64,000 bases of DNA from Yoonia sediminilitoris (lineage in GTDB: Bacteria > Pseudomonadota > Alphaproteobacteria > Rhodobacterales > Rhodobacteraceae), in contig NZ_QBUD01000013.1 of assembly GCF_003058085.1 (NCBI RefSeq), positions 61,591 through 125,590 of the forward strand. Direction: 5' to 3'. Under the pieces are notes generated by a model. The model was not told the DNA's origin. It was given only the letters and a program-made list of their open reading frames with translations, and searched no databases. Below are positions 25,942 to 34,234 of the stretch, one piece after another (the first letter of the stretch is position 1; each line of letters starts with the position of its first letter). The position numbers were made by a program, and so were the translations under genes.

Positions 25942-26828
25942 CAGGTATTTTCTTAGCCCTCAGCCTTGCCGCTTGCCAGTCAGAGGCTCCGCCGCAGGTT
26001 TCACTGGCCAGCCAGAACGCAAATGACACGCGGGTGGCAAAAACGCTTTTCGGGGCGATGCCAAGCGGGTCAATCCAAAGCCCGGAATCGCTTGGGGGCT
26101 ATGCGCGCGGCTGTCAGGCGGGCGCAGTGCAACTGCCTGAAACAGGCCCCACATGGCAAGCGATGCGTCTGTCGCGCAATCGCAACTGGGCGCAACCCGT
26201 CACCGTTGATTATGTGCAGGACCTGAGCCGTTTTGCCGCCACCCAACCCGGTTGGGAAGGGCTTTACATCGGCGACATGAGCCAGCCGCGCGGCGGGCCC
26301 ATGCTGACCGGACACCGCAGCCACCAGACCGGACTTGATATCGACGTCTGGATGCTGCCGCCCAAGAGGTTGGACCTGACACGTCAGGAGCGCGAAGAAA
26401 TTTCTTCGATCTCCATGCGCCGCAATGCGGGGGCCTTTATCAACGACAAATGGACACCCCAGCACGAGGCTGTCATGAAAGCGGCCGCATCTGACCCAAG
26501 GGTCGCGCGGATTTTCGTCTTTCCCGGCGCGAAAGTCGCAATGTGCAAATCAGCCACAGGCGACCGCAGCTGGTTGCGCAAAATCAGACCATGGTGGGGC
26601 CATCACTATCACTTTCATGTGCGGCTGAACTGCCCTGCCGGTGACGCTGGTTGTACAGATCAGGCACCGCCCCCCGCTGGCGATGGCTGCGCAGAAGCGC
26701 AGGGCTGGGTCGACCGTATCCTGAATCCGCCGCCGCCGGACCCGAATGCGCCGCCGCCCAGTCCAAGAAGAGAACTGACAATGGCCAATCTACCCGGCCA
26801 GTGCCTCGGGGTGTTGAACGCCAACTGA
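25926..26828 (+). CDS. mepA: Penicillin-insensitive murein endopeptidase MepA
   Basis: A 300-residue LAS-family metallo-endopeptidase that cuts D-Ala-meso-DAP cross-links in peptidoglycan. It is a lipoprotein or signal-peptide protein (LSLAACQ near residue 17). Zinc ligands appear in TGHRSHQTGLDIDVWM (His, Asp) and in WWGHHYHFHVRLNC. A Pro-rich C-tail follows. The length is slightly longer than E. coli MepA. It overlaps the MFS gene and is followed at once by the phytase-like gene. Confidence 0.93.
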   Translation: MVRYIAGIFLALSLAACQSEAPPQVSLASQNANDTRVAKTLFGAMPSGSIQSPESLGGYARGCQAGAVQLPETGPTWQAMRLSRNRNWAQPVTVDYVQDLSRFAATQPGWEGLYIGDMSQPRGGPMLTGHRSHQTGLDIDVWMLPPKRLDLTRQEREEISSISMRRNAGAFINDKWTPQHEAVMKAAASDPRVARIFVFPGAKVAMCKSATGDRSWLRKIRPWWGHHYHFHVRLNCPAGDAGCTDQAPPPAGDGCAEAQGWVDRILNPPPPDPNAPPPSPRRELTMANLPGQCLGVLNAN

Positions 26829-27674
26829 ATGCGGATCATTTGCTGCCTTTTCGCCTTGCTTTGGGCAAATGCCGCCTGCGCAGAGGCCACTTTTGTCAGC
26901 GCCTATCGCTGGTTCGAAGAGGGCGATCTTTTCGGGGGCTTTTCGGGCATTGAAGTGTTTGACGGCGGACAGCGTTTTATGACCATCAGCGACAGGGGAA
27001 CCTTTGTCAGCGGTGAATTTCTGCGCACCAACGGGGAAATCACCGGCATTTCCGCCGATCCCGCCCTGCCCATACAGACCGATCTTGACCCCGCCGACAG
27101 TCTGGACGCCGAAGGGATTGCAATTGGTTCGCAAGGCACCGTTTATGTGTCATTCGAGTTTCGCCACGGGGTGCGGGCCTTTGCGGATTTGCACAATATC
27201 GGCGGGCCACTGCTTGCGTCACCGGCCTTTTTGACGATGCAAACCAATTCATCGCTTGAAGCGCTGGCAATCGGCCCTGATGGCGCACTTTATACCCTGC
27301 CCGAACGGTCGGGGCGGGCGACGCGGCCGTTTCCTGTCTACCGCTTTGCGGATGGCCAATGGTCGACACCTTTTTCAATCCCCCGCAAAGGCGCGTTCCT
27401 GATCGTTGGTGCCGATATCGGGCCTGACGGGTTGCTCTATCTGCTGGAACGGGATTTCACAGGTATCGGATTTCGCAGTCGGGTGCGCCGGTTTGACCTG
27501 ACCGGCGGGGCCGAAGAACTGATCCTGCAAACAGGGATCGGCATGCACGACAATCTGGAAGGGATCAGCGTCTGGCAGGCGCCCGACGGGCTGCGCCTGA
27601 CGATGGTTTCGGATGATAATTTCAGGTTTTTGCAACGCACAGAAATCGTTGAATATAGATTGACCAGCCACTGA
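26829..27674 (+). CDS. Secreted esterase-like protein of the phytase family
   Basis: A 281-residue secreted protein (signal peptide to about residue 18, ...ANAACA) with a beta-propeller-like, phytase-like esterase fold. The family motif [20 protein letters not shown] occurs near residue 37, [18 protein letters not shown] near 94, and a C-terminal [11 protein letters not shown] segment near 240. Its ATG immediately follows the mepA TGA. It may act on periplasmic phosphate esters or similar substrates; the real substrate is unknown. Confidence 0.8.
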   Translation: MRIICCLFALLWANAACAEATFVSAYRWFEEGDLFGGFSGIEVFDGGQRFMTISDRGTFVSGEFLRTNGEITGISADPALPIQTDLDPADSLDAEGIAIGSQGTVYVSFEFRHGVRAFADLHNIGGPLLASPAFLTMQTNSSLEALAIGPDGALYTLPERSGRATRPFPVYRFADGQWSTPFSIPRKGAFLIVGADIGPDGLLYLLERDFTGIGFRSRVRRFDLTGGAEELILQTGIGMHDNLEGISVWQAPDGLRLTMVSDDNFRFLQRTEIVEYRLTSH

Positions 27675-27751
27675 CAGGACGCTAAAGCGACGCGTCCCCG
27701 GATGATCCGGCGGGCCAAGTGCCGCACCCTTGCCAAAACGGACCTAATCTT

Positions 27752-28402
27752 ATGACACGTATCCTTCCTGGCGTTATCGCCATGGCCGCCATTGTCGTGG
27801 CCTCGAACATTCTTGTGCAATTCCTGCTTCTTGACGGACTCTTGACGTGGGGGGCATTCACCTACCCGCTCGCCTTTCTTGTCACCGACATCATGAACCG
27901 GGTCTACGGCGCGCCCGCCGCGCGGCGTGTCGTACTGGCTGGCCTCGTCGTCGGAATCATCTGTTCGCTGATCGGGTCGCAGATCATGTTGCAAGGGGAT
28001 GGTTTCACCTATCCTGCCGTCGCCGTGCGTGTCGCGCTTGCCTCGGCAACGGCTTTCCTTGTTGCGCAAATGCTGGACATTATCGTGTTTAACCGTCTGC
28101 GCGGCGGGTCATGGTGGACAGCGCCGCTGGGCAGTACGCTTGTCAGCTCAACCGTCGATACGCTTATCTTTTTCTCGATTGCCTTTGCAGCCGCGTTCAA
28201 CGGCTTTGGCGCAAGTGCGGCAGAAGAGGTCATGTGGGCACAAGAGGCCGTGCCGTTTCTGAACTCCGGCCCTCTGGTGCCGCTGTGGGTGTCGCTGGCT
28301 GTTGCTGACTGGGGCGTGAAACTAAGCATCGCGCTCCTCGCTCTGGTTCCATTCCGCCTGATTGTTGGGCAGATGATGAACCGGGAAAATATTGCGGCAT
28401 AG
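27752..28402 (+). CDS. Queuosine-precursor transporter (YhhQ/VUT family)
   Basis: A 216-residue inner-membrane protein with about six hydrophobic segments. The family signatures are TYPLAFLVTDIMNRVYG near residue 40 and MLDIIVFNRLRGGSWWTAPLGSTLVSSTVDTLIFF, here key pieces FNRLR and STLVSSTVDT, around residue 120. The ATG at 27752 is preferred over a GTG 33 nt upstream. It likely imports a queuine or preQ precursor for tRNA modification. I looked for a preQ1 riboswitch in the 77 nt before it and saw none. Confidence 0.85.
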   Translation: MTRILPGVIAMAAIVVASNILVQFLLLDGLLTWGAFTYPLAFLVTDIMNRVYGAPAARRVVLAGLVVGIICSLIGSQIMLQGDGFTYPAVAVRVALASATAFLVAQMLDIIVFNRLRGGSWWTAPLGSTLVSSTVDTLIFFSIAFAAAFNGFGASAAEEVMWAQEAVPFLNSGPLVPLWVSLAVADWGVKLSIALLALVPFRLIVGQMMNRENIAA

Positions 28403-28464
28403 GGCGATATTTTTACTTGAAATATACCAAATCTATGCCACCTTCGATTCAGGTGAAACATTTG

Positions 28465-28479
28465 AAAGGAGGTGATCCA
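28465..28479 (+). promoter_or_regulatory. 15-nt Shine-Dalgarno complementary to the 16S rRNA 3' end
   Basis: The sequence AAAGGAGGTGATCCA is the full complement of the conserved bacterial 16S rRNA 3' end (5'-UGGAUCACCUCCUUU-3'). Ordinary Shine-Dalgarno sites match 4-7 nt. It ends directly at the GTG start of a tiny ORF at 28480. The core AGGAGG lies 7 nt before that start. Confidence 0.85.
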
Positions 28480-28536
28480 GTGCATCATGAGGTATTGGAG
28501 AAGTGTGTCGGGACAACTTATGGGGGTCACAGCTAG
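28480..28536 (+). CDS. Tiny ORF (18 codons) with extended Shine-Dalgarno
   Basis: GTG at 28480 starts an 18-residue peptide (VHHEVLEKCVGTTYGGHS) ending at TAG 28534-28536. A second start, ATG at 28487 in another frame, gives a 21-residue peptide (MRYWRSVSGQLM...ending at 28552). The GTG is better spaced to the very long Shine-Dalgarno. Either product would be too short for a family call. A terminator follows at 28604-28634, so this is a stand-alone transcription unit of about 200 nt or a small RNA with a tiny reading frame. It lies between a transporter gene and arfB. Confidence 0.5.
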   Translation: MHHEVLEKCVGTTYGGHS

Positions 28537-28603
28537 GGCAGCCCTTGGCTGAGAACACCATAAGGTGGGCAACCTAACCGACCCGCCTCCGTAATTCAGG
28601 AAG

Positions 28604-28634
28604 GGGCCATCCATCACCGGGTGGCCCTTTTTCT
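28604..28634 (+). terminator. Intrinsic terminator of the tiny-ORF unit
   Basis: A 9-bp stem (28604-28612 with 28619-28627, one G-T wobble) with a 6-nt loop is followed by TTTTTCTT. It separates the tiny-ORF unit from the arfB gene 82-85 nt downstream. Confidence 0.85.
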
Positions 28635-28715
28635 TGTGGAAATCTCCCTTGACCATTTGGCCCTATGCGCGATTTACGGTGTTAATTCGCCCAAGCCACG
28701 CGTATTTGCAGCAAG

Positions 28716-29138
28716 ATGATGAAGATTAACGATCAGATCGAGATTGCAGATTGGGAACTGACCGAGAGTTTCACCCGCGCATCTGGCCCCGGTGGCCAGA
28801 ACGTGAACAAGGTCTCTACCGCTGTCGAATTGCGGTTCGAGGCCGCCCGGTCACCCAACCTGCCAGACCGCGTCAAATCCCGCCTGAAGCGATTAGCCGG
28901 GCGACGCTGGACGGTGGACGGTGCAATCGTGCTGTTTGTTCAGGACACGCGCAGTCAGGCCCGCAATCGGGAAATAGCCAGGGAACGGCTCAGGGAATTG
29001 ATCCTCAAAGCCTGCGAAAAGCCAAAGCGGCGGATCGCAACCAAGCCGACATACGGGTCGGTGAAACGGCGTCTGGCCGGTAAAAAGGCGCGGGCAGGCA
29101 TCAAGGCACTGCGCGGCAAAGTAGACGATCAGGACTGA
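28716..29138 (+). CDS. arfB: Ribosome rescue hydrolase ArfB
   Basis: ArfB (YaeJ) rescues ribosomes stalled on non-stop mRNA by hydrolysing peptidyl-tRNA without a stop codon. The 140-residue protein has the catalytic GGQ motif in ASGPGGQNVNKVSTAVELRF near residue 24. The long basic C-tail with KPKRRIATKPTYGSVKRRLAGKKARAG, of which KPTYGSVKRRL is the key piece, enters the empty mRNA channel. Two adjacent ATGs (28716, 28719) are possible starts. It lies just after the unusual 16S-complementary unit and 1 nt before a transglutaminase gene. Confidence 0.93.
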   Translation: MMKINDQIEIADWELTESFTRASGPGGQNVNKVSTAVELRFEAARSPNLPDRVKSRLKRLAGRRWTVDGAIVLFVQDTRSQARNREIARERLRELILKACEKPKRRIATKPTYGSVKRRLAGKKARAGIKALRGKVDDQD

Positions 29139-29139
29139 C

Positions 29140-29922
29140 ATGAAACTGCATATCCACAGCCATTTGGTCTATCGCCTAAAGCAGCCTTGCCCGCTGCTGC
29201 TGCAAATCGAAGTGTCCAACGCACAGGGGCAGGACGTGTGCCAGACCAATCTGGACGTGCAACATGCCACTGCCGTTCGGCAGCTTGACGATGAATCCGG
29301 TCAGGGAAGACGGGTCTGGATTGATGCAGCGGGGGATTTTACCTGTGAATACCATGCAACCGTTGCCATAACCCGGCCTGCCGTCGCGCTCTCATCATTG
29401 CAGCAATCCCCACTGACCAGCCTTGGTGCCGATGAAGTCAGATATCTGATGCCGTCCCGCTATTGTCATCCTGAACGTTTTTTCGACTTTACTGCCCAAA
29501 ATTTCAGCGGTCTTCGTGGTGGCGCACGTATCGCGGCAATGTCTGCGTGGATCAAAGACAATATGCGCTACGATATTTTTGCAAGCAACGCCGGCACAGA
29601 TGCTTTTGATACCTTCCAAAAAAGGGCCGGAGTCTGCCGGGATTTTGCCCATCTTTTGATTGCAATGTCGCGGGCTGTCTCGATCCCCGCACGCTTTGTC
29701 AGCTGTTATGGACCAAACGTCTCGCCACAGGATTTCCACGCCGTTACAGAGGTTTACCTGGACGGCGCATGGCATCTGGTGGACCCTACCGGAATGTCCG
29801 ATGCACAGGACATTGCCCGAATCGGCGTCGGGCGTGATGCGGCGGATGTATCATTTCTCACATCCTTTGGCTGGGTCGATCTGGTCACACAGTCCGTTGC
29901 AGTGACTCAGGATTCGGCTTGA
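29140..29922 (+). CDS. Transglutaminase-like protein, first copy in the Anbu cluster
   Basis: A 260-residue transglutaminase-fold protein. The catalytic triad is intact: Cys in RAGVCRDFAHLLIAMSRA (about residue 166), His in DFHAVTEVYLDG and Asp in HLVDPTGM. The N-terminal third forms a beta-rich domain like that of bacterial transglutaminase-like proteins. These proteins can act as peptidases or transferases. It follows arfB by 1 nt and lies 31 nt before the ATP-grasp gene, so it is the first gene of the putative peptide-tagging cluster. Confidence 0.88.
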   Translation: MKLHIHSHLVYRLKQPCPLLLQIEVSNAQGQDVCQTNLDVQHATAVRQLDDESGQGRRVWIDAAGDFTCEYHATVAITRPAVALSSLQQSPLTSLGADEVRYLMPSRYCHPERFFDFTAQNFSGLRGGARIAAMSAWIKDNMRYDIFASNAGTDAFDTFQKRAGVCRDFAHLLIAMSRAVSIPARFVSCYGPNVSPQDFHAVTEVYLDGAWHLVDPTGMSDAQDIARIGVGRDAADVSFLTSFGWVDLVTQSVAVTQDSA

Positions 29923-29953
29923 GTCTCAGGTTGAATGAATTAACCTTATAAGA

Positions 29954-31381
29954 ATGGATGAAGAAAAACAGCATTTCGACGAGATGCACTCTGGCCAAAC
30001 AGGCGTGCGTCTTCCCTACTCAGATTATCAGGCATGGTTCGGCAACGAAGACGCTGCCCGTCTGTCCAAGAAATCCAAGGAAGCCGAGGCGTTCTTTCGC
30101 CAAACCGGCATCACCTTCAATGTCTATGGTCAGGCTGCCGCGCAAGAGCGGTTGATCCCCTTTGACCTTGTCCCTCGGATTCTATCCAACCGTGAATGGA
30201 CGAAGCTCTCGAAAGGGATCGAGCAACGTGTTCGCGCGATCAACGCCTTTTTGCATGACATCTACAACCGGCAGGAAATCCTGCGTGCGGGGCGTGTCCC
30301 TGTTGAACTGGTCGCCCAGAACGACGCGTTTTTGCCCCAGATGATGGGCATGTCACCGCCCGGAAATGTCTATACGCATATCGTCGGCACAGATGTTGTC
30401 CGCACTGGCGAAAACGATTTTTTTGTCCTCGAAGACAACGCGCGTACCCCGTCTGGCGTGTCCTACATGCTGGAAAACCGTGAAACGATGTTGCAGATGT
30501 TTCCGGAGCTTTTCCAGAAAATCAAAGTGAAGCCGGTCAGCAATTACCCCAAGAACCTGCGCCGGTCACTGGCGGCCTGCGCGCCAAGTTCCTGCCGCGG
30601 AAAACCAACCGTTGCTGTGTTGACACCCGGTATTTTCAACTCTGCCTATTTCGAACATTCGTTTCTGGCCGACCAGATGGGCGTGGAATTGGTCGAGGGC
30701 CATGACCTGCGCGTCGTTGACGGCCATATCGCGATGCGCACAACCCGCGGCTACAAGGTGATTGATGTGCTTTATCGCCGGGTCGATGATGATTTCCTTG
30801 ACCCACTCAATTTCAACCCAGATTCGATGCTGGGTGTGCCAGGGATCATGGATGTCTACCGCGCGGGCAATATCACCATCGCCAATGCGCCCGGAACAGG
30901 GATAGCAGATGACAAGGCCATATATTCCTATATGCCTGATATCATTGAATTCTATACAGGCGAAGAAGCCATATTAAAGAACGTCCCGACCTACCGCTGT
31001 TCTGAGCCGGACAGTTTGCAGTATGTTTTGGATAATTTGGCAGAGCTGGTCGTGAAGGAAGTGCATGGATCAGGCGGCTACGGCATGCTGGTTGGCCCCG
31101 CCGCCAGCAAAAAGGAACTTAGCGCCTTTGCTGCCAAGCTTAAGCGCAAGCCCAGGAACTACATCGCCCAGCCGACGCTGTCGCTGTCAACCGTGCCGAT
31201 CTTTACCAAAAAGGGGCTGGCACCGCGCCACGTTGATTTGCGGCCCTTCGCGCTGATGTCTCCGGGTGGCATCGACATCACCCCCGGCGGACTGACTCGC
31301 GTTGCGCTCAAGGCAGGGTCGCTTGTGGTGAACTCCAGCCAGGGCGGCGGCACCAAAGACACTTGGGTTCTGGAGGACTAG
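29954..31381 (+). CDS. Circularly permuted ATP-grasp protein (type 2)
   Basis: A 475-residue protein of the permuted ATP-grasp family (DUF404/407 type), which is thought to form amide bonds on peptides. Visible family segments are FNVYGQAAAQERLIPFDLVPR, LEDNARTPSGVSYMLENRETM (the EDNxRxPSG signature), and near residue 360 VVKEVHGSGGYGMLVGPAASK, of which GSGGYGM is the ATP-binding loop. The next gene, an alpha-E protein, begins after 2 nt. This pair is a conserved unit in Anbu-containing clusters. Confidence 0.92.
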   Translation: MDEEKQHFDEMHSGQTGVRLPYSDYQAWFGNEDAARLSKKSKEAEAFFRQTGITFNVYGQAAAQERLIPFDLVPRILSNREWTKLSKGIEQRVRAINAFLHDIYNRQEILRAGRVPVELVAQNDAFLPQMMGMSPPGNVYTHIVGTDVVRTGENDFFVLEDNARTPSGVSYMLENRETMLQMFPELFQKIKVKPVSNYPKNLRRSLAACAPSSCRGKPTVAVLTPGIFNSAYFEHSFLADQMGVELVEGHDLRVVDGHIAMRTTRGYKVIDVLYRRVDDDFLDPLNFNPDSMLGVPGIMDVYRAGNITIANAPGTGIADDKAIYSYMPDIIEFYTGEEAILKNVPTYRCSEPDSLQYVLDNLAELVVKEVHGSGGYGMLVGPAASKKELSAFAAKLKRKPRNYIAQPTLSLSTVPIFTKKGLAPRHVDLRPFALMSPGGIDITPGGLTRVALKAGSLVVNSSQGGGTKDTWVLED

Positions 31382-31383
31382 AA

Positions 31384-32325
31384 ATGCTGGGAAAAACCGC
31401 AGGTGGCCTCTATTGGATGTTCCGCAATCTGGAACGTAGCGAAAACACGGCCCGATTGCTCGAGGCGGGATTCAGAATTGCACTGACCCGATCAAGCGAT
31501 CCCGCGTCCGAATGGAAATCCGTCGTCACTACAGCAAGTGTGAGCAACGCCTTCGCGGCCAAGCATGACAGCTACACAGCTGAAACTGTCGTAGATTTTC
31601 TGCTGCGAGACAAAAGTAACCCATCAAGTGTGCTGTCGGTGATCGAAAGTGCCCGTACCAATGCACGCATGGTCCGCACTGACCTCACCACCGAAGTCTG
31701 GACCGCTGTCAATGATAACTGGATGGCCCTGTCTGATGCGTTCAAGCGGCCCATCAGGTTGACCGAACTGCCCAAAGTTCTGGGTCTGGTGCGTCAGCAA
31801 AGCGCGCTGGTGCGTGGTGCATTACACGGCACAATGTTGCGCAATGATGCTTACGATTTTGCCCAGATCGGCACGGCCATCGAACGTGCCGACAATACGG
31901 CCCGCATTCTTGATGTGAAATATTACACCTTGCTGCCGTCCGCCAGTTTCGTCGGCTCGCCACTAGACAATGTCCAGTGGGAAACGATCCTGCGATCAGT
32001 GTCGGCCCACCGGGCTTTTCGATGGCTCAACGATGATGACATGACCTCTGCCAACATCGCGGAATTTCTGATCTTGGATGCCCGTTTTCCCCGCTCTTTG
32101 GCTTTTTGCGCCAAGTCCGCGCTCGAAAACCTGGATTATCTGGCCAAGGACTACGGTGCCCGCAGCCCTTGCCACGATATGGCGCAGGCCCTGCGCCAAA
32201 AGCAGCGCGACCGCGATATCGCGTCCATCTTCGATTACGGGCTGCACGAATACATCAGTGATTTCATAAAAGAAAACAATGCACTGGGTCTGCAAATCGA
32301 ACTTGACTACCGGTTCAACGGATAG
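31384..32325 (+). CDS. Alpha-E domain protein (DUF403)
   Basis: A 313-residue helical protein of the alpha-E family. It opens with GGLYWMFRNLERSENTARLLEAGFRI; LYWMFRNLERSENTARLL is the signature. A second matching helix repeat, AIERADNTARILDVKYY, lies near residue 172, and it ends QIELDYRFNG. The ATG at 31384 is used; a TTG 21 nt earlier lies within the ATP-grasp gene. It is always found with permuted ATP-grasp proteins and may support their activity. Function remains unproven. Confidence 0.9.
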   Translation: MLGKTAGGLYWMFRNLERSENTARLLEAGFRIALTRSSDPASEWKSVVTTASVSNAFAAKHDSYTAETVVDFLLRDKSNPSSVLSVIESARTNARMVRTDLTTEVWTAVNDNWMALSDAFKRPIRLTELPKVLGLVRQQSALVRGALHGTMLRNDAYDFAQIGTAIERADNTARILDVKYYTLLPSASFVGSPLDNVQWETILRSVSAHRAFRWLNDDDMTSANIAEFLILDARFPRSLAFCAKSALENLDYLAKDYGARSPCHDMAQALRQKQRDRDIASIFDYGLHEYISDFIKENNALGLQIELDYRFNG

Positions 32326-32337
32326 GGGGGCGATGGC

Positions 32338-33135
32338 ATGAAACTCACGATCACACACACAACGCGCTATTGCTATGACACGCCTGTGAATTACGGGTTG
32401 CAGCAGGTCCGCCTGACACCTGTCAGTGGCCCCATGCAAACTGTCCTTGACTGGAATATCGACATCGTCGGCGGCAACAGCGAACTACAATTCGCCGACC
32501 AACATAAAAATCAGACGCTGCTGGTACAAGCCGATCAAAACGCAACAGAGGTGATCTTCACCGCAAGCGGCACCGTTGATACGATTGATACTGCTGGCGT
32601 GCTTGGGAACGTCTACGGACCTGTCCCGCTTTGGCATTTCCGTCAACACACGGCGCGAACGACACCTGGTAAGGCGATCCGGGCGCTTGCGCGCGACCTG
32701 AACAACTCGGTCGATCTGCTCGCTGACCTGCACGCATTATCTGTATCTATTCTCAGCGCCGCCCCCTACAACACGACGTCCACCATCGCTGGCACAACAG
32801 CCGAAGAGGCGCTTCAACTGGGTGGCGGGGTTTGTCAGGATCACAGTCAGATATTCATTGCCGCAGCGCGCGCCGCCGGAATTCCCGCACGTTACGTCAG
32901 CGGCTATCTGATGATGGATGGCCGGGTGGATCAGGATGCCAGCCACGCCTGGGCAGAGGCGCACATCGACGGGCTTGGCTGGGTTGGCTTTGACGTGTCC
33001 AACGGGATATCGCCCGATGAACGCTATGTGCGCATCGCAGTAGGCCGCGATTCAAAGGAAGCGGCACCAATTTCCGGCATGCGTTTAGGAAATGCAAATG
33101 AATCGATGATTGTGTCGCTGCAAGTACAGCAGTAA
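32338..33135 (+). CDS. Transglutaminase-like protein, second copy in the Anbu cluster
   Basis: A 265-residue transglutaminase-family protein with an N-terminal domain beginning MKLTITHTTRYCYDTPVNYGLQQVRLTP; the key part TTRYCYDTPV is typical of this family. The catalytic Cys lies in GGGVCQDHSQIFIAAARAAG (about residue 166), the His in ASHAWAEAHIDG and the Asp in GFDVSNGISPDERYVRIAVGRD (key part FDVSNG). All three are intact. It begins 12 nt after the alpha-E gene and is followed by the Anbu peptidase after 48 nt. Confidence 0.92.
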   Translation: MKLTITHTTRYCYDTPVNYGLQQVRLTPVSGPMQTVLDWNIDIVGGNSELQFADQHKNQTLLVQADQNATEVIFTASGTVDTIDTAGVLGNVYGPVPLWHFRQHTARTTPGKAIRALARDLNNSVDLLADLHALSVSILSAAPYNTTSTIAGTTAEEALQLGGGVCQDHSQIFIAAARAAGIPARYVSGYLMMDGRVDQDASHAWAEAHIDGLGWVGFDVSNGISPDERYVRIAVGRDSKEAAPISGMRLGNANESMIVSLQVQQ

Positions 33136-33183
33136 ATAGCGTACATGCCCAATGACGGGCGTTTATGAATTTGGACCCACCAC

Positions 33184-33948
33184 ATGACTTACTGTATCGG
33201 CCTTCGTTTGAACAAAGGTCTGGTCTTTATGTCTGACACCCGCACGAATGCCGGTGTCGACAATTTTTCGGTTACACGCAAGATGTTCACCTGGTCTGTG
33301 CCTGGCGAGCGTATGATCACCCTGATGACCGCTGGCAACCTTGCCACGACGCAAGCCGTGGTCGGGTTGCTTGAAGAGCGGTCAAAGACAACGCAAGAGC
33401 GTAACCCGACTATCCTTGAAGAACCGACAATGTTTCAGGTCGCCCGGCTTGTCGGATCCACCCTAAAAGAAGTGATCGCTGACAGCAGTGAAGTCGGGCA
33501 GGATGCAAGCTCCAAGTTTCGCGCATCGCTTATTGTGGGCGGCCAAATCAAGGACGGCAAGCCAACGCTGTTCCTGATCTACCCCGAGGGGAACTTTATC
33601 GAAGTCACTGAAGATTCTCCCTTTTTCCAGATTGGCGAAACGAAATACGGCAAGCCCATATTGGTCCGCGCCTATGATCCAGACATGAGCTTTGAAGATG
33701 CCGTGAAACTGCTCTTGGTCTCTTTTGACTCAACGATCAAAGCGAATCTATCAGTTGGCTTGCCACTTGATTTTTCAACCTATGAAACTGACAGCCTTGT
33801 TCCGTCTGACCTGATCCGCTTTGATGCGGATGATCCTTACTATCTGTCGATTTCAAACGGCTGGGGCGATGCGCTGCGCAAAGCCTTTCATTCGTTGCCA
33901 TCCTACGCATTCGAAATGCCAGACGACAGCGTTTCGCGAAAAACCTGA
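33184..33948 (+). CDS. Anbu proteasome-like peptidase
   Basis: A 254-residue protein of the Anbu (ancestral beta-subunit) class of NTN-hydrolases, related to proteasome beta and HslV. After Met removal Thr-2 would be the N-terminal nucleophile (TYCIGLRLNKG). The Asp in FMSDTRTNAGVDNFSV and the Lys in TRKMFTW are the other conserved residues of the active site. Length is usual for Anbu. It is the last gene of the cluster and is followed by a hairpin at 33964-34000. The substrate and any unfolding partner are unknown. Confidence 0.9.
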   Translation: MTYCIGLRLNKGLVFMSDTRTNAGVDNFSVTRKMFTWSVPGERMITLMTAGNLATTQAVVGLLEERSKTTQERNPTILEEPTMFQVARLVGSTLKEVIADSSEVGQDASSKFRASLIVGGQIKDGKPTLFLIYPEGNFIEVTEDSPFFQIGETKYGKPILVRAYDPDMSFEDAVKLLLVSFDSTIKANLSVGLPLDFSTYETDSLVPSDLIRFDADDPYYLSISNGWGDALRKAFHSLPSYAFEMPDDSVSRKT

Positions 33949-33963
33949 ATCACAGCTTTCCGG

Positions 33964-34000
33964 GAAACGCCGTGCAACGTTCATATGTTGTGGGCGTTTC
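33964..34000 (+). terminator. Terminator-like hairpin after the Anbu gene
   Basis: An 8-bp stem (GAAACGCC at 33964-33971 with 33993-34000), plus a 4-bp inner stem, lies 16 nt after the Anbu stop codon and is followed by GCCTTTATTT. It probably ends the cluster's transcript. Confidence 0.6.
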
Positions 34001-34026
34001 GCCTTTATTTGATGCCTCAGGTCAAA

Positions 34027-34060
34027 GACGAAACGCTTTAGCCAACGGTCGCGTTTCGTC
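34027..34060. repeat. Inverted repeat sharing the GAAACGC core
   Basis: A perfect 10-bp inverted repeat (GACGAAACGC at 34027-34036 with 34051-34060, loop 14) lies 26 nt after the previous hairpin. It shares its GAAACGC/GCGTTTC core. A third, weaker one (34099-34103 with 34112-34116) follows. These fill the 286-nt gap between the Anbu gene and the next gene; I see no coding frame in it. Confidence 0.5.
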
Positions 34061-34234
34061 GTGCGCCCAAACAGACCCCTACAGGACCGCGCGCCACCGT
34101 CCGGAAATCTTCGGACAGACGGTCGATGGTTGCAAATACGGTCATAAATGAGTGGGCCAACCCGCGTTTACAGAGAATCAATAATTTTAGTCTAATTCTC
34201 TACGAAACGGCCCAGAAGGATGGAGCTTTCAGCG

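Noticed and set aside
27675..27751. Possible preQ1 riboswitch before the queuosine-precursor transporter
   Set aside because: No A-rich pseudoknot tail or matching stem is visible in the 77 nt; the region shows no convincing structure.
28536..28590. CTGAGA with nearby ACC, resembling part of a TPP riboswitch
   Set aside because: The second conserved half (ACCTGAT...GGATAATGCCAGCG) is missing and the next gene is arfB, not a thiamine gene. The match is limited to the short core.
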